NCBI RefSeq assembly: GCF_011290685.1
Contig: NZ_JAANYN010000010.1
Location: 62,001-126,000 of the forward strand
Direction of reading: 5' to 3'
DNA from: Cyclobacterium plantarum
GTDB lineage: Bacteria > Bacteroidota > Bacteroidia > Cytophagales > Cyclobacteriaceae
DNA: 64,000 nucleotides
In this document: piece by piece, positions 54,210-63,648 of the stretch
Layout of the letters: each line of letters begins with the position of its first letter
Numbering within the stretch: position 1 is the first letter of the stretch
The notes under the pieces: model-generated
What the model was told of the DNA's origin: nothing
What the model saw: only the letters and a program-made list of their open reading frames with translations
Databases searched by the model: none
Translations under genes and position numbers: made by a program

Positions 54210-55571
54210 CTAACTGTATTGAATAAGTTCTATACCTTTCCTAACTATTTCCTGGACAGGGTGTTTTGAAACATCCACAAATTCACAAAGGGCCAGATCT
54301 TCTTCAACCACTTCATAAATACCCAACTCCTCCATTTCATCAAAATCTTCAGCCATGATGGCCTTTAACAAATATACCGGATAAATGTCCATTGGAGTAA
54401 CACTTTCGAATACACCAGTCTGGACAAATGCCCTTTCTTCACCCCTGGCATTGGAATCCAAGGCATATTCCTTTTTAGGGAATAGAAAAGAAAGCAACCC
54501 AAGTGCTTTATGGTAACTCAGTTTTTCGGCAGTAGGTTTCATCCAACCCAGAAACTCATAATAATCCCCTTCAGGAATAATGGTTATCTGATGCTGATAA
54601 AAACCAACATACCCGTCCCGGTTAATTTTTTCTCCGGTTAGTACATTGCCGGAAATCACCCTGACCTTTTCTGTCTTTGTATTCCCTGCAACAAAACTAT
54701 CCACACAGCTTCCAGTATAGGTCTGTGCATAAAGTGGTGATTTGGTTTCCGAACCTGTAATGGCAATGAGCTTGGAAGCATCATAAATTCCATTGGCGAA
54801 TAATTTACCTATCTGTACCACACCGTAAGGATTGATGGTCCATACTACTTCACCTTTGTTGATCGGAGAAATGTGGTGGATATGTACGCCAACATTCCCT
54901 GAAGGATGAGGACCCGAAAAATGGTTGATTTCGGTTCCCTTAATATTGGACAGCTCTTCTGATTTATGATCGGCGGATAAACCCAGGTTGACTTTTCCCT
55001 TGGTTAGCTTTTGCAGCACATTGATGCCCAACTGGAAATAGTTAGACTGGCCCTTAAGCAAAAAATCATAGTCAGGTGCCAGGGGATGGGTATCAAATCC
55101 AGAGATAAAAATGGCTTTCGGCTCCTCCTCAGGATTGGCTACGATGCCGTAGGGGCGCTGAATTAGTTGGGGCCATACACCAGTGACAGCCAGATGATCT
55201 ACAATCTTTTCCCGGCTAGCTGCCTGAATGTCGGCTTCGGTAAATTTTTCGAAACTTTCAAAATCGATCTCGGTATCAGCAAGAATTTTGATTTCAAGCA
55301 GTTTCCTTTTTTCTCCACGTTTGATTTCAACAATTTCTCCGGATACAGGTGCAACGTATTGCACTTTTTCCATTTTCTTGTCAAATAATATGGGGGTGCC
55401 TGCCTTCACCGAATCACCTTCCTTTACAAGGACCTTTGGTCTTTGCATTCCGATGAAATCTGTAGGCTTGATGGCAAAGGTTTTGACAGGTGGGAAGTTG
55501 CCAATTTTTTTCTCGGCTTTCCCTACCAGGCGAATATCAAACCCTTTCTTAAGCTTGATTTGTTTTGACAT
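54210..55571 (-). CDS. nqrA: Na+-NQR subunit A
   Basis: 453 residues, peripheral cytoplasmic subunit that forms part of the ubiquinone site. Family features: SKQIKLKKGFDIRLVGKAEK, the LVKEGDSVKAGTPILFDKK biotin-carrier-like segment and HPSGNVGVHIHHISPI. It heads the operon; its promoter lies in the 132-base gap to ispH. Confidence 0.97.
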   Translation of the reverse strand: MSKQIKLKKGFDIRLVGKAEKKIGNFPPVKTFAIKPTDFIGMQRPKVLVKEGDSVKAGTPILFDKKMEKVQYVAPVSGEIVEIKRGEKRKLLEIKILADTEIDFESFEKFTEADIQAASREKIVDHLAVTGVWPQLIQRPYGIVANPEEEPKAIFISGFDTHPLAPDYDFLLKGQSNYFQLGINVLQKLTKGKVNLGLSADHKSEELSNIKGTEINHFSGPHPSGNVGVHIHHISPINKGEVVWTINPYGVVQIGKLFANGIYDASKLIAITGSETKSPLYAQTYTGSCVDSFVAGNTKTEKVRVISGNVLTGEKINRDGYVGFYQHQITIIPEGDYYEFLGWMKPTAEKLSYHKALGLLSFLFPKKEYALDSNARGEERAFVQTGVFESVTPMDIYPVYLLKAIMAEDFDEMEELGIYEVVEEDLALCEFVDVSKHPVQEIVRKGIELIQYS

Positions 55572-55611
55572 ATTTGATTTTTGAAACTATATGGTCCTAT
55601 GAAAAACGCCT

Positions 55612-55619
55612 CAAATCTA
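55612..55619 (-). promoter_or_regulatory. -7 box of the nqr operon
   Basis: On the minus strand TAGATTTG matches TAnnTTTG exactly, 41 bases before the nqrA start. No clear -33 TTTG is seen at the expected distance. Confidence 0.45.
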
Positions 55620-55703
55620 ATAAATTACATTAGTTTTAAGAAGCTAAATCTGCGATTATTTGCCAAATTATCATCAAAAGCCTTTGGTAGAGCCTTGATT
55701 TTA

Positions 55704-56603
55704 TTATCCTGCTTCTATGGGGTTTTCATCCATGGAAAGAAGGTATTCTTTTACCTGTTCCATCAACCACATGGGAGTGGAAGTGGCACCGCATATTCCA
55801 ACACTATCTTCGGGGCGTACCCAGTCCGGATTTATATCCTGCTCATTTTCGACAAAATAGCTTCTAGGATTCACTCCTTTGCATACCTGAAACAAAGCTT
55901 TTCCATTTGAACTTTTCTTGCCGGAAACAAAAAAGATGACGTCTTTTTCTTCGGAAAATTTCAATAATTGAGGCTCCCTGTTTGAAACTTGCCTGCATAT
56001 AGAATCGTTGGCGTTGAAATCCATCTCTTCCAGGCTCCCCTTTTCTGATCTAATCCTTTCTTCAATCTTTTCCTTTAGTTCATAAAACCCTCTGGTACTC
56101 TTGGTTGTCTGGCTGAACAGGGTAACCGGCCTGGAAAAATCAATTTGATCCAGGTCTTTATCCTCCATTACAATAATGGCTTTCTCCAGTGTCTGTCCTG
56201 TAAGACCAATTACTTCGGCATGCCCTTTTTTACCGTAAATCACAATTTGGCCCTCCTGTTTTTCCATTTTATCAAAGGCAGTCTTTACCCTGTGCTGCAG
56301 TTTCAAAACTACCGGACAGGAGGCATCAATCAACTCAATATTGTTCTTTATCGCTGTACGATAAGTTTCAGGAGGCTCACCGTGGGCACGGATCAATACC
56401 TTGCAATCACGCAGGCACTGCAAATCTTCCCGGTCAATCACCACCAAACCCTTATCACTTAACCTCCTCACCTCCATGTCATTATGGACGATATCCCCAA
56501 GACAATAGAGCTTTTGATTATCAGCCATTTCATCTTCAGCCATTTTAATGGCATATTCCACACCAAAACAATATCCCGAATTCTTATCTATTGTAACTTC
56601 CAT
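55704..56603 (-). CDS. ispH: 4-hydroxy-3-methylbut-2-enyl diphosphate reductase
   Basis: 299 residues. The three [4Fe-4S] cysteines are in GYCFGVEY, DASCPVV and DSICRQVSNRE; the substrate His are in YGKKGHAEVIG and IRAHGEPP, and the catalytic Glu region is present. It makes isopentenyl and dimethylallyl diphosphate in the last step of the MEP pathway. It follows cmk by four bases, a common Bacteroidota pairing. Confidence 0.97.
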   Translation of the reverse strand: MEVTIDKNSGYCFGVEYAIKMAEDEMADNQKLYCLGDIVHNDMEVRRLSDKGLVVIDREDLQCLRDCKVLIRAHGEPPETYRTAIKNNIELIDASCPVVLKLQHRVKTAFDKMEKQEGQIVIYGKKGHAEVIGLTGQTLEKAIIVMEDKDLDQIDFSRPVTLFSQTTKSTRGFYELKEKIEERIRSEKGSLEEMDFNANDSICRQVSNREPQLLKFSEEKDVIFFVSGKKSSNGKALFQVCKGVNPRSYFVENEQDINPDWVRPEDSVGICGATSTPMWLMEQVKEYLLSMDENPIEAG

Positions 56604-56607
56604 AAAT

Positions 56608-57288
56608 TCAATTCATTCTCTCTTTAGCCAATTCTATTATCCTGGAAACCTGCTCTTCAAAATCCAGATAACTGGTATCCAATTCTATTGCATCGTCCGC
56701 TTTAACTAGCGGACTTATAGCCCTTGTAGTATCTATGGCATCTCTGTTTTCAAGATTTTCTTTTACTTTATCCAAACTAAGCATTTCTCCCTTTTCCAAA
56801 AGCTCTTTTTGCCTTCGGGCTGCTCTTATGCCTGTATCCGCTCTCATAAATACTTTTAATTCGGCTTTTGGAAATACAACTGTACCAATATCCCTGCCAT
56901 CCATCACAATTCCCTTCTTTTTTCCCAGTTTCCTTTGTTTTTCAACCATGGCTCTTCTGACTTCTTCTAATTTACTGATTTCACTAACCCTGGAAGACAC
57001 CTGCATTCCTCTGATTTCGGCTTCTACATTAACACCGTTAAGGTAAACTTGTTGGACTCCGCTTGAAGCATCCTGATGAAATGAGATATCAAGTTCTTGC
57101 AAACCCTTGCTTACATCTTTTGGAATATCCGGGTTAATGTAATTTTCTATAAAAAACAAAGTAACCGCCCTATACATGGCACCTGAATCCAGATAGGTAT
57201 ATCCTAAAGCCCTGGCTACTGCTTTGGCCGTGGTACTCTTTCCACACCCGGAATAACCGTCAATGGCAATAATTATTCTCTTCATCAA
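56608..57288 (-). CDS. cmk: Cytidylate kinase
   Basis: 226 residues. P-loop DGYSGCGKST (about 10-19), LDSGAMYRA, GRDIGTVVFP and the lid RRQKELLEKG are all canonical. It phosphorylates CMP and dCMP. ATG 57288 is chosen; the second ATG is one codon further. The promoter for cmk-ispH is at 57324-57331. Confidence 0.97.
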   Translation of the reverse strand: MMKRIIIAIDGYSGCGKSTTAKAVARALGYTYLDSGAMYRAVTLFFIENYINPDIPKDVSKGLQELDISFHQDASSGVQQVYLNGVNVEAEIRGMQVSSRVSEISKLEEVRRAMVEKQRKLGKKKGIVMDGRDIGTVVFPKAELKVFMRADTGIRAARRQKELLEKGEMLSLDKVKENLENRDAIDTTRAISPLVKADDAIELDTSYLDFEEQVSRIIELAKERMN

Positions 57289-57323
57289 AAAAATGAGTTG
57301 TTAACTGCTTTCCTTTTCAAATG

Positions 57324-57331
57324 CAAATATA
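57324..57331 (-). promoter_or_regulatory. -7 box of cmk-ispH
   Basis: On the minus strand TATATTTG is an exact consensus match, about 36 bases before the cmk ATG. The -33 region lacks TTTG. Confidence 0.5.
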
Positions 57332-57438
57332 GTATATTTATGACTATTCTGGGCAGCAGACCTGTTTTGTATTGGTATTTATACGACTCAGGTAAAGGAA
57401 ACAGCAGCATAAGCATTATTTTAACTTTTCACAATAGA

Positions 57439-59088
57439 ATGACGACAGCTTTCAGTGTAACAGGACATTTTGTAGATATTCAGAACCAAGACATTTATCC
57501 CGCTGAAATACAAGTAAGCGGCAAAAAAATCAAAGCCATAAAGAGAATTGCTGACGCTCCCGAACAATACCTGCTTCCGGGCTTTGTAGATGCTCATGTG
57601 CATATTGAATCTTCATTACTTGTTCCTTCGGAGTTTGCCAGATTGGCAGTTTTGCATGGCACCGTAGCCGCTGTCTCTGACCCCCACGAAATTGCCAATG
57701 TCTGTGGCATGGATGGAATAAGTTTTATGATTGACAATGGCAATGATACGCCGTTTAAATTTTTTTTTGGTGCACCTTCCTGCGTTCCTGCCACACCTTT
57801 TGAAACCGCAGGTGCAGCTATCAGCCCAGACGAAATTGATCAACTGTTCCGGGAGAAAAACCTGCTTTATCTGGCAGAAATGATGAACTGGCCGGGAGTG
57901 CTCTCAGGGGATGCTTTGGTGAAAGAAAAAATAAAGCTGGCAATAAAATATGGAAAACCCGTCGACGGTCATGCACCAGGCCTAATGGGGGAAAATGCGG
58001 CAAAATATGCGGCAGCAGGGATATCCACTGACCATGAATGTTTTACGATAGAAGAAGCGAGAGACAAAATCAGCTATGGCATGAAAGTAGCCATCCGCGA
58101 AGGCAGTGCGGCAAAAAATTTTGATGCCTTGATTGACTTAATGGATGAAACCCCTAAACAATTGATGTTTTGCTCAGATGACAAACATCCCGACAGCTTA
58201 TTGGATGGCCATATCAATCAACTTGTGGCCAGGGCAGTGGCATTGGGAAAGGACATGTTTGACGTGCTGAGGGCTGCCTGCATCACACCAGTAGCACATT
58301 ATGGATTAGATGTAGGCTTGTGTAGGGATGGTGATCCGGCCGATTTTATTGTGGTAGACAACCTGGTTGATTTTATTCCCAGGCAAACCTACATCAATGG
58401 GCAAATGGTCGCCAATAATGGGATATCCGAAATTTTAAGTGTAAGCTGCATTCCCATCAACCATTTCAAGGCAAAGCCCCTTTCAGGGAATGTCTTTGAT
58501 TTAATTAAAGAAGAAGGCCCGGCAAAAATCATACAGGTACTCGACCGGCAGCTGATTACAAAAACCATTGAGGCAGAAGTGAGTGCTAAGGGAGGAAAAG
58601 TGATCTCAGATCCAGAAAAAGATATTTTAAAAATTGCCGTGATCAACCGGTATGCCATTAACAGTAAGCCTCAGGTAGCATTGGTGAAAGGTTTTGGGTT
58701 AAAAGAAGGCGCCATCGCTTCCTCCGTAGCCCACGATTCCCATAATATCATTGTTGTGGGCTGTACCGATGAAGCCATGATACAAGCAGCTAACCTTATC
58801 ATTACCCATCAGGGAGGATTATCCGCAGTTACAAATGAAAAGGAAAGTGTGCTACCCTTGCCTGTAGCAGGCCTGATGAGCCATCAGGATGCTTTTAAAG
58901 TAGCGGAACAATACACCCTGTTGGATAAAATGGCCAAAACCTTGGGATCTTCACTTCAATCTCCATTCATGTCGTTAAGTTTTATGGCATTATTGGTCAT
59001 CCCTCAGATTAAAATAAGCGATCAGGGTCTTTTTGATGGCGAAATGTTTGAATTTATTTCCGTTTTCGAAAAAAAGAAGGAAGCGTAG
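57439..59088 (+). CDS. ade: Adenine deaminase
   Basis: 549 residues from ATG 57439, which gives the family's usual N-terminus (MTTAFSVTGHFVDIQNQDIYP); a start at 57298 would add 47 atypical residues. Metal site HVHIESSLL (GFVDAHVHIES), catalytic GHAPGL, the CSDDKHPDSL Asp site and the C-terminal SSVAHDSHNIIVVG region are all there. It turns adenine into hypoxanthine in purine salvage. It is divergent from cmk and followed after 23 bases by a histidine kinase. Confidence 0.95.
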   Translation: MTTAFSVTGHFVDIQNQDIYPAEIQVSGKKIKAIKRIADAPEQYLLPGFVDAHVHIESSLLVPSEFARLAVLHGTVAAVSDPHEIANVCGMDGISFMIDNGNDTPFKFFFGAPSCVPATPFETAGAAISPDEIDQLFREKNLLYLAEMMNWPGVLSGDALVKEKIKLAIKYGKPVDGHAPGLMGENAAKYAAAGISTDHECFTIEEARDKISYGMKVAIREGSAAKNFDALIDLMDETPKQLMFCSDDKHPDSLLDGHINQLVARAVALGKDMFDVLRAACITPVAHYGLDVGLCRDGDPADFIVVDNLVDFIPRQTYINGQMVANNGISEILSVSCIPINHFKAKPLSGNVFDLIKEEGPAKIIQVLDRQLITKTIEAEVSAKGGKVISDPEKDILKIAVINRYAINSKPQVALVKGFGLKEGAIASSVAHDSHNIIVVGCTDEAMIQAANLIITHQGGLSAVTNEKESVLPLPVAGLMSHQDAFKVAEQYTLLDKMAKTLGSSLQSPFMSLSFMALLVIPQIKISDQGLFDGEMFEFISVFEKKKEA

Positions 59089-59111
59089 AAACCTAACCTT
59101 AAAGGTGGAAA

Positions 59112-60428
59112 GTGAATTTTTGGAAAAACATAAAGACATACGCTAAGCATTTGTTCTACTGGGAAAAGAACCCGGTCATGGAGAAACAAATATTCAATGC
59201 CACGCTGGTTATTGTTTTTTTCTTCATGATTGCCATGGCTTTTTTCAATCTGATTATTGGAAATTTTGTTTTAATCGGGCTGACGCTATTCGTGATTGCA
59301 GGACTTTTGGTTTGCTTTAACCTGCTAAGAAAAAAAAATAAATACAAATTGGCCTATTATATTTTCGGGCTGTCCATTTATCCTATTTTGGCAATTAGCT
59401 TTTTTTATAATGATGGTATTCAGGGTCCCATTTTTTACATTTTTCTTCTTTCCCACCTTGTCATTCTCAGTGTATCCACTCATGGTGGCTATGTTTTCTG
59501 GACCCTGGTCAATGGAACTTTCTTTTTTATCCTTTATTATATAGGTGTATTTCATGAAGTGTGGATACCAAAGATGTATAACAGCAAGGATATTATTTTT
59601 GTGGACCACACGCTCACTTATGCTGCCTGCCTGGCAGGAATCACTTTTTTGGTGCTGACATTAAAAAAATTTTACCGGGTTCAGAAAAACAAGGTAAAAG
59701 AAAAAACCAATGAATTGATGCAGCTGAACCGAAGTTTAAGTAAGACCAGTGCCCAAAAAGATAAAATCATCACCATTATTTCACATGACCTAAAAAACCC
59801 ACTTCAATCCATCATGCAGACCATGGAGCTGATGAAAAACGGAGATCTGCCTCCCGAAGAGGTTGCGTTTCTTCACGAAGAATTGTCAAAAATAACCAGC
59901 AGGACCTATAATATGATGGAAAATATCCTGGATTGGTCTTCATTCGAACTAAAAAACAAAACCGTAAGGGTCAAGGAAATCAAATTAAAAGCTCTGATTG
60001 AAGATACAACAGAGATTTTTAAAGTAATGGCCAAGCAAAAACAAATAGCGCTTCTCCTGGAGTACAAAAAAAACCCTTTGGTTAAAATTGAAACGGACCG
60101 ACTACTGCTTATTTACAGGAACCTTGTGCAAAATGCCATTAAATTTACACCGATAGGGGGTAAAGTAAAGGTTGAAATAAATGCCAAAGGCAAATCAGTG
60201 AGCATTTCCATTCAGGATGATGGAGTAGGTATTTCTGAAGAACGCCAGAAAAAGATATTTGATCAGGACATCAAATCCACTTATGGAACAGAGCAGGAAA
60301 AAGGTACTGGAATGGGATTACACCTTTGCTTTCAGAATGCACACAGGCTAGGAGGTAAAATAGACGTAAAAAGTGTGGAAGGGAATGGTTCAGTTTTTAT
60401 TTTGACTTTTCCTGACGGGTTGGCTTAA
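59112..60428 (+). CDS. Membrane sensor histidine kinase
   Basis: 438 residues from a GTG start at 59112. Five or six membrane segments in about 30-190, then a coiled coil, HisKA with phosphoacceptor His225 in IISHDLKNPL, and HATPase_c with NLVQNAIKFTP, DDGVGIS and GTGMGLHL. No response-regulator gene is adjacent, so its partner is elsewhere. It follows ade closely, but a functional link is not evident. Confidence 0.93.
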   Translation: MNFWKNIKTYAKHLFYWEKNPVMEKQIFNATLVIVFFFMIAMAFFNLIIGNFVLIGLTLFVIAGLLVCFNLLRKKNKYKLAYYIFGLSIYPILAISFFYNDGIQGPIFYIFLLSHLVILSVSTHGGYVFWTLVNGTFFFILYYIGVFHEVWIPKMYNSKDIIFVDHTLTYAACLAGITFLVLTLKKFYRVQKNKVKEKTNELMQLNRSLSKTSAQKDKIITIISHDLKNPLQSIMQTMELMKNGDLPPEEVAFLHEELSKITSRTYNMMENILDWSSFELKNKTVRVKEIKLKALIEDTTEIFKVMAKQKQIALLLEYKKNPLVKIETDRLLLIYRNLVQNAIKFTPIGGKVKVEINAKGKSVSISIQDDGVGISEERQKKIFDQDIKSTYGTEQEKGTGMGLHLCFQNAHRLGGKIDVKSVEGNGSVFILTFPDGLA

Positions 60429-60516
60429 TATAATAGGTCTTTTACCCTGGGTCGGGTATAAGCTTTCTCTGCGGAGGGGAAAGGCTACAGGAAGATTCCC
60501 AGGGGCTATTTCCGCT

Positions 60517-61596
60517 TTAAAAGGAATTTCCGGATTTAGATCTCCATGCAAAAGCCAGCATGGGGAGTTGGGCATAACTCTTTACCCCTGCTTTAATCCC
60601 CTGAGATTTCAGGTACAAATCGTTAGATTTCCGGCTTAATTCAAGAAAATAAGGCCTGATTTTCAGATTGGCTTTTTGGATTTCCACTATATCCGATTTA
60701 ATGGCAATGGGAATATTTTCTGTAAACTGACTGTACGATTCCCGGTCCATTCTATGCAAATCGTTCAACTGGTACCTGAAAAGTTTGAGTTCTCCTGCAT
60801 ATTTCAGAAAAGGGTCACTGCTTTCAGCACAAACCAGCCAGGCGATGAAGTTGGCTTCTCCCTCATCTGTTATCCCAAAACCATGAGCCAATTCATGGGC
60901 AAGTGTAAAGCTTTTTTCCAATGGATGTAAGGAAGGATCAAGATAGCCTTCACCTGTAAAAGGGAAATAAATACCGAAAATACCCATTCTTCTCATCATT
61001 CCTGAAGGAAAAAACTGTTTCACCGTCGGCAGTCCCCGCCAGGAATAGCCCATATCTGACAAAATGATTTTCATTTCTCTTCTAAGCAATTCCCTGTGAT
61101 CCTTAAAATCCCAAAAATTGACAATGGTATCGGTATCCTGTTGAATGAGTCCTCTAAGGTGAAACAGACCTGCCTGGGTAGCTTCCATTTCCTGTAGCAA
61201 CAATTCCGTGTTCAATGGTGCTGGCTGCAAGGATAAATGCTGGTAAAGCGGGATCCTGTAATAATTATAGCCCCAGAGAAAAAGGAAAAAAAATACGATC
61301 CAACCGGAAAAGTTTATCAAGCTCCTGAAGCAAAAATACAATCTCGACCTGAAACCCTTGATTTCTTTGATTAATCCTTTTAAAAAAAACCATCCCAGCC
61401 AGAGCAGCCCTGCTAGCAGCAGGTAAAATGCTGGAATAGGAAGAAGCGTAATGGAATAATCAAGTATTCCCCTAATGGCAGGATAAAGGCCCCTGGCATA
61501 CCATACTTCCGTGAAGCCGGGGTAGTTTTCCGAAACAATTCTTATAAGGACTGAAAATAGCCCCAAAATCCCTCCAATCCACCTTCCAAGGACCAT
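60517..61596 (-). CDS. DUF3810 membrane protein with a zincin motif
   Basis: 359 residues. Two or three membrane segments in the first 120 residues, then a soluble domain with HELAHGFGITDEGEANF, the HExxH zinc motif and downstream Glu of a gluzincin-like metallopeptidase. This is the DUF3810 signature. It probably acts in the envelope as a peptidase, but no substrate is known. A charged C-terminal tail ends at the stop. Confidence 0.9.
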   Translation of the reverse strand: MVLGRWIGGILGLFSVLIRIVSENYPGFTEVWYARGLYPAIRGILDYSITLLPIPAFYLLLAGLLWLGWFFLKGLIKEIKGFRSRLYFCFRSLINFSGWIVFFFLFLWGYNYYRIPLYQHLSLQPAPLNTELLLQEMEATQAGLFHLRGLIQQDTDTIVNFWDFKDHRELLRREMKIILSDMGYSWRGLPTVKQFFPSGMMRRMGIFGIYFPFTGEGYLDPSLHPLEKSFTLAHELAHGFGITDEGEANFIAWLVCAESSDPFLKYAGELKLFRYQLNDLHRMDRESYSQFTENIPIAIKSDIVEIQKANLKIRPYFLELSRKSNDLYLKSQGIKAGVKSYAQLPMLAFAWRSKSGNSF

Positions 61597-61620
61597 TGAT
61601 CTGCTAATGAAAAGCTAAAA

Positions 61621-62202
61621 CTACACTCCTTCGGCTTCCACACCTTTAACCTCTTCCAACATTCCGGTGAGTAAGTTTTCAATTCCTGCTTTTAAGGTAA
61701 TGGTACTTGATGGGCAGCCTGAACAAGCGCCCTGCAGCAACACCTTAACGATACCATCCTGAAAACTATGAAAGACAATGGCGCCACCATCTTGTTCCAC
61801 GGCAGGTCGAATGTATTCATCCAGGATGCCTTTGATTTTTTTTACCGTTTCGCTATCATTTTCATCGAAAAGTGGATCTTGCTCAAATTGAGTTGTTACA
61901 GGCTGCTTCCCGGAAGATAAAAACTCCTTGATATGATTTCGGATATGATCTTGAATGGTTTCCCATGGTATATCGGCTTTTTTTGTTACAGTAACGAAAT
62001 TGGAGGCGATAAATACCCTTTCTACAGCTGCAAAATTGAATAGCTCTTTGGCCAAAGGTGCATTCTCTGCACTTTTTTCATCCGGGAAATCAAAACTCAC
62101 CCCATCATCTGCCAACATGAAATTGGCAACAAACTTTAAAGAATTGGGATTGGGGTTGGCTTCCATGTAAAGATGAACCGGCTTTTTCTCTGCTTCTAAC
62201 AT
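61621..62202 (-). CDS. NifU-domain Fe-S carrier (NfuA-like)
   Basis: 193 residues: an N-terminal Nfu_N scaffold domain (about 8-95, PNPNSLKFVANF) and a C-terminal NifU domain (about 110-190) with the cluster-binding pair CSGCPSS. It carries [4Fe-4S] clusters to client proteins. It is 24 bases from the DUF3810 gene and could share its transcript. Confidence 0.93.
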   Translation of the reverse strand: MLEAEKKPVHLYMEANPNPNSLKFVANFMLADDGVSFDFPDEKSAENAPLAKELFNFAAVERVFIASNFVTVTKKADIPWETIQDHIRNHIKEFLSSGKQPVTTQFEQDPLFDENDSETVKKIKGILDEYIRPAVEQDGGAIVFHSFQDGIVKVLLQGACSGCPSSTITLKAGIENLLTGMLEEVKGVEAEGV

Positions 62203-62300
62203 TGATCACAATATTTAAGTACGCTATATTTTTCTACCACTGAAACGCCAGGGAATCAATGATGGTTCGGAAAAGGTATATTTCCCCCGATTATTGATTT

Positions 62301-63626
62301 TCAGGATGCCGTCAATGGGTTTGCTTTGCGCACCAGACCTTCTGGCAATTCCCCCTCAGTAGAGGCGACCACGGTGCATACCATTGCATCTCCTGTTACA
62401 TTTACAATTGTCCTGAACATATCCAAAATACGATCAGGGGCGAGTATCAAAGCAATCCCTGCTGCTGGTACGCCTATGGACTCCAAAACAATAATCAGCA
62501 TGATTATTCCCGCGCCAGGTACCCCTGCCGTTCCAATTGAGGCAAGTGTAGCGGTCATCACGATCAACAACTGCTGACTTAAAGTCAAGTCCATTCCCAG
62601 GGCCTGGGCAATAAATACTGCTGCCACTCCCTGATAGAGGCTTGTGCCGTCCATATTAATGGTAGCACCCAGAGGCAAGACAAAACTACTTACCTCTTCA
62701 GAAACACCAATCTCCTCTTCTACCTGCTTCATGGTAACAGGAAGAGTGGCAGAACTGGAGCTGGTCGTGAATGCAAGTAATTGCGCTGGTCTGATGGCTT
62801 TGAAAAAATCCAGGTACTTGACTTTAGTGAAAAGTTTCAGGATCATGGGGTAAATGAATAGAATCATAAAAAACAGGCCTCCCAAAACTACCAGGCTGTA
62901 CTTTAGCAACGCTAGGAGTAATTCCAGGGCAGAATCCGGATTATCACCCGTTATTTCTACTATGAGGGAAGCCATCAGGGCAAAAACACCATATGGTGCA
63001 AGTATCATGATGAACCCGACAATCTTGATTATGACATCATTCAACCCTTCAAAAAAAGCAATTACAGGTTCTGCCTTACTCTTGGGAATCTGAATCAGTG
63101 CAATGCCGACAATAATGGCAAAAAAAACGACCTGCAGCATGCTGGCATTATCTGTAGCTGCCAGGAAAACATTTTCAGGCACCATGTCCACCAAAGGCTG
63201 CAAGGGACTTTGTTGCTTTAATTCTTCGGCTTGAAGGGATTTACTATCCGCAGTTTCATCATACAAACTCATCAGGTTGTCCCTGGTATCTGTAGGCAAA
63301 CTTTTACCCGGATTGAAAATATTTACGATCACTAAACCTATGGTCACGGAAAGAGCGGTGGTAAAAATATAAGTAAGAATGGTTTTCCCACCGATACGGC
63401 TGAGTTTGGTGATGTCACCTAAGTTAGAGACCCCTACAATCAGGGACGCCAGTACCAGCGGTACAGCTATCATTTTCAGTCCGTTAATGAAAATGGTCCC
63501 TACAGGTTTGATATAATTTAAGGTAAAATCCGGCGAAATTCCCAATTTGACTACTCCCAGGCCTACCATTAGTCCCAGGACCAGGCCGATGATAATTTGG
63601 GTGTGAAGGGGTATTCTTTTTTTCAT
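62301..63626 (-). CDS. Dicarboxylate/amino acid:cation symporter (GltP/DctA family)
   Basis: 441 residues with about eight membrane segments and two re-entrant loops. Family motifs: TSSSSATLPVT (hairpin 1), NMDGTSLYQG, and GIPGAGI-type GTAGVPGAGIIML (hairpin 2). It co-transports glutamate, aspartate or C4-dicarboxylates with H+ or Na+. It starts 22 bases after the aroC stop. Confidence 0.95.
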   Translation of the reverse strand: MKKRIPLHTQIIIGLVLGLMVGLGVVKLGISPDFTLNYIKPVGTIFINGLKMIAVPLVLASLIVGVSNLGDITKLSRIGGKTILTYIFTTALSVTIGLVIVNIFNPGKSLPTDTRDNLMSLYDETADSKSLQAEELKQQSPLQPLVDMVPENVFLAATDNASMLQVVFFAIIVGIALIQIPKSKAEPVIAFFEGLNDVIIKIVGFIMILAPYGVFALMASLIVEITGDNPDSALELLLALLKYSLVVLGGLFFMILFIYPMILKLFTKVKYLDFFKAIRPAQLLAFTTSSSSATLPVTMKQVEEEIGVSEEVSSFVLPLGATINMDGTSLYQGVAAVFIAQALGMDLTLSQQLLIVMTATLASIGTAGVPGAGIIMLIIVLESIGVPAAGIALILAPDRILDMFRTIVNVTGDAMVCTVVASTEGELPEGLVRKANPLTAS

Positions 63627-63648
63627 GTGTGATTAGTGGTTGTGGTGG

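Noticed and set aside
57298-57438. Upstream start for adenine deaminase adding 47 residues
   Set aside because: The extension overlaps the cmk promoter, is hydrophobic and unlike the family's N-terminus; ATG 57439 gives the standard length.
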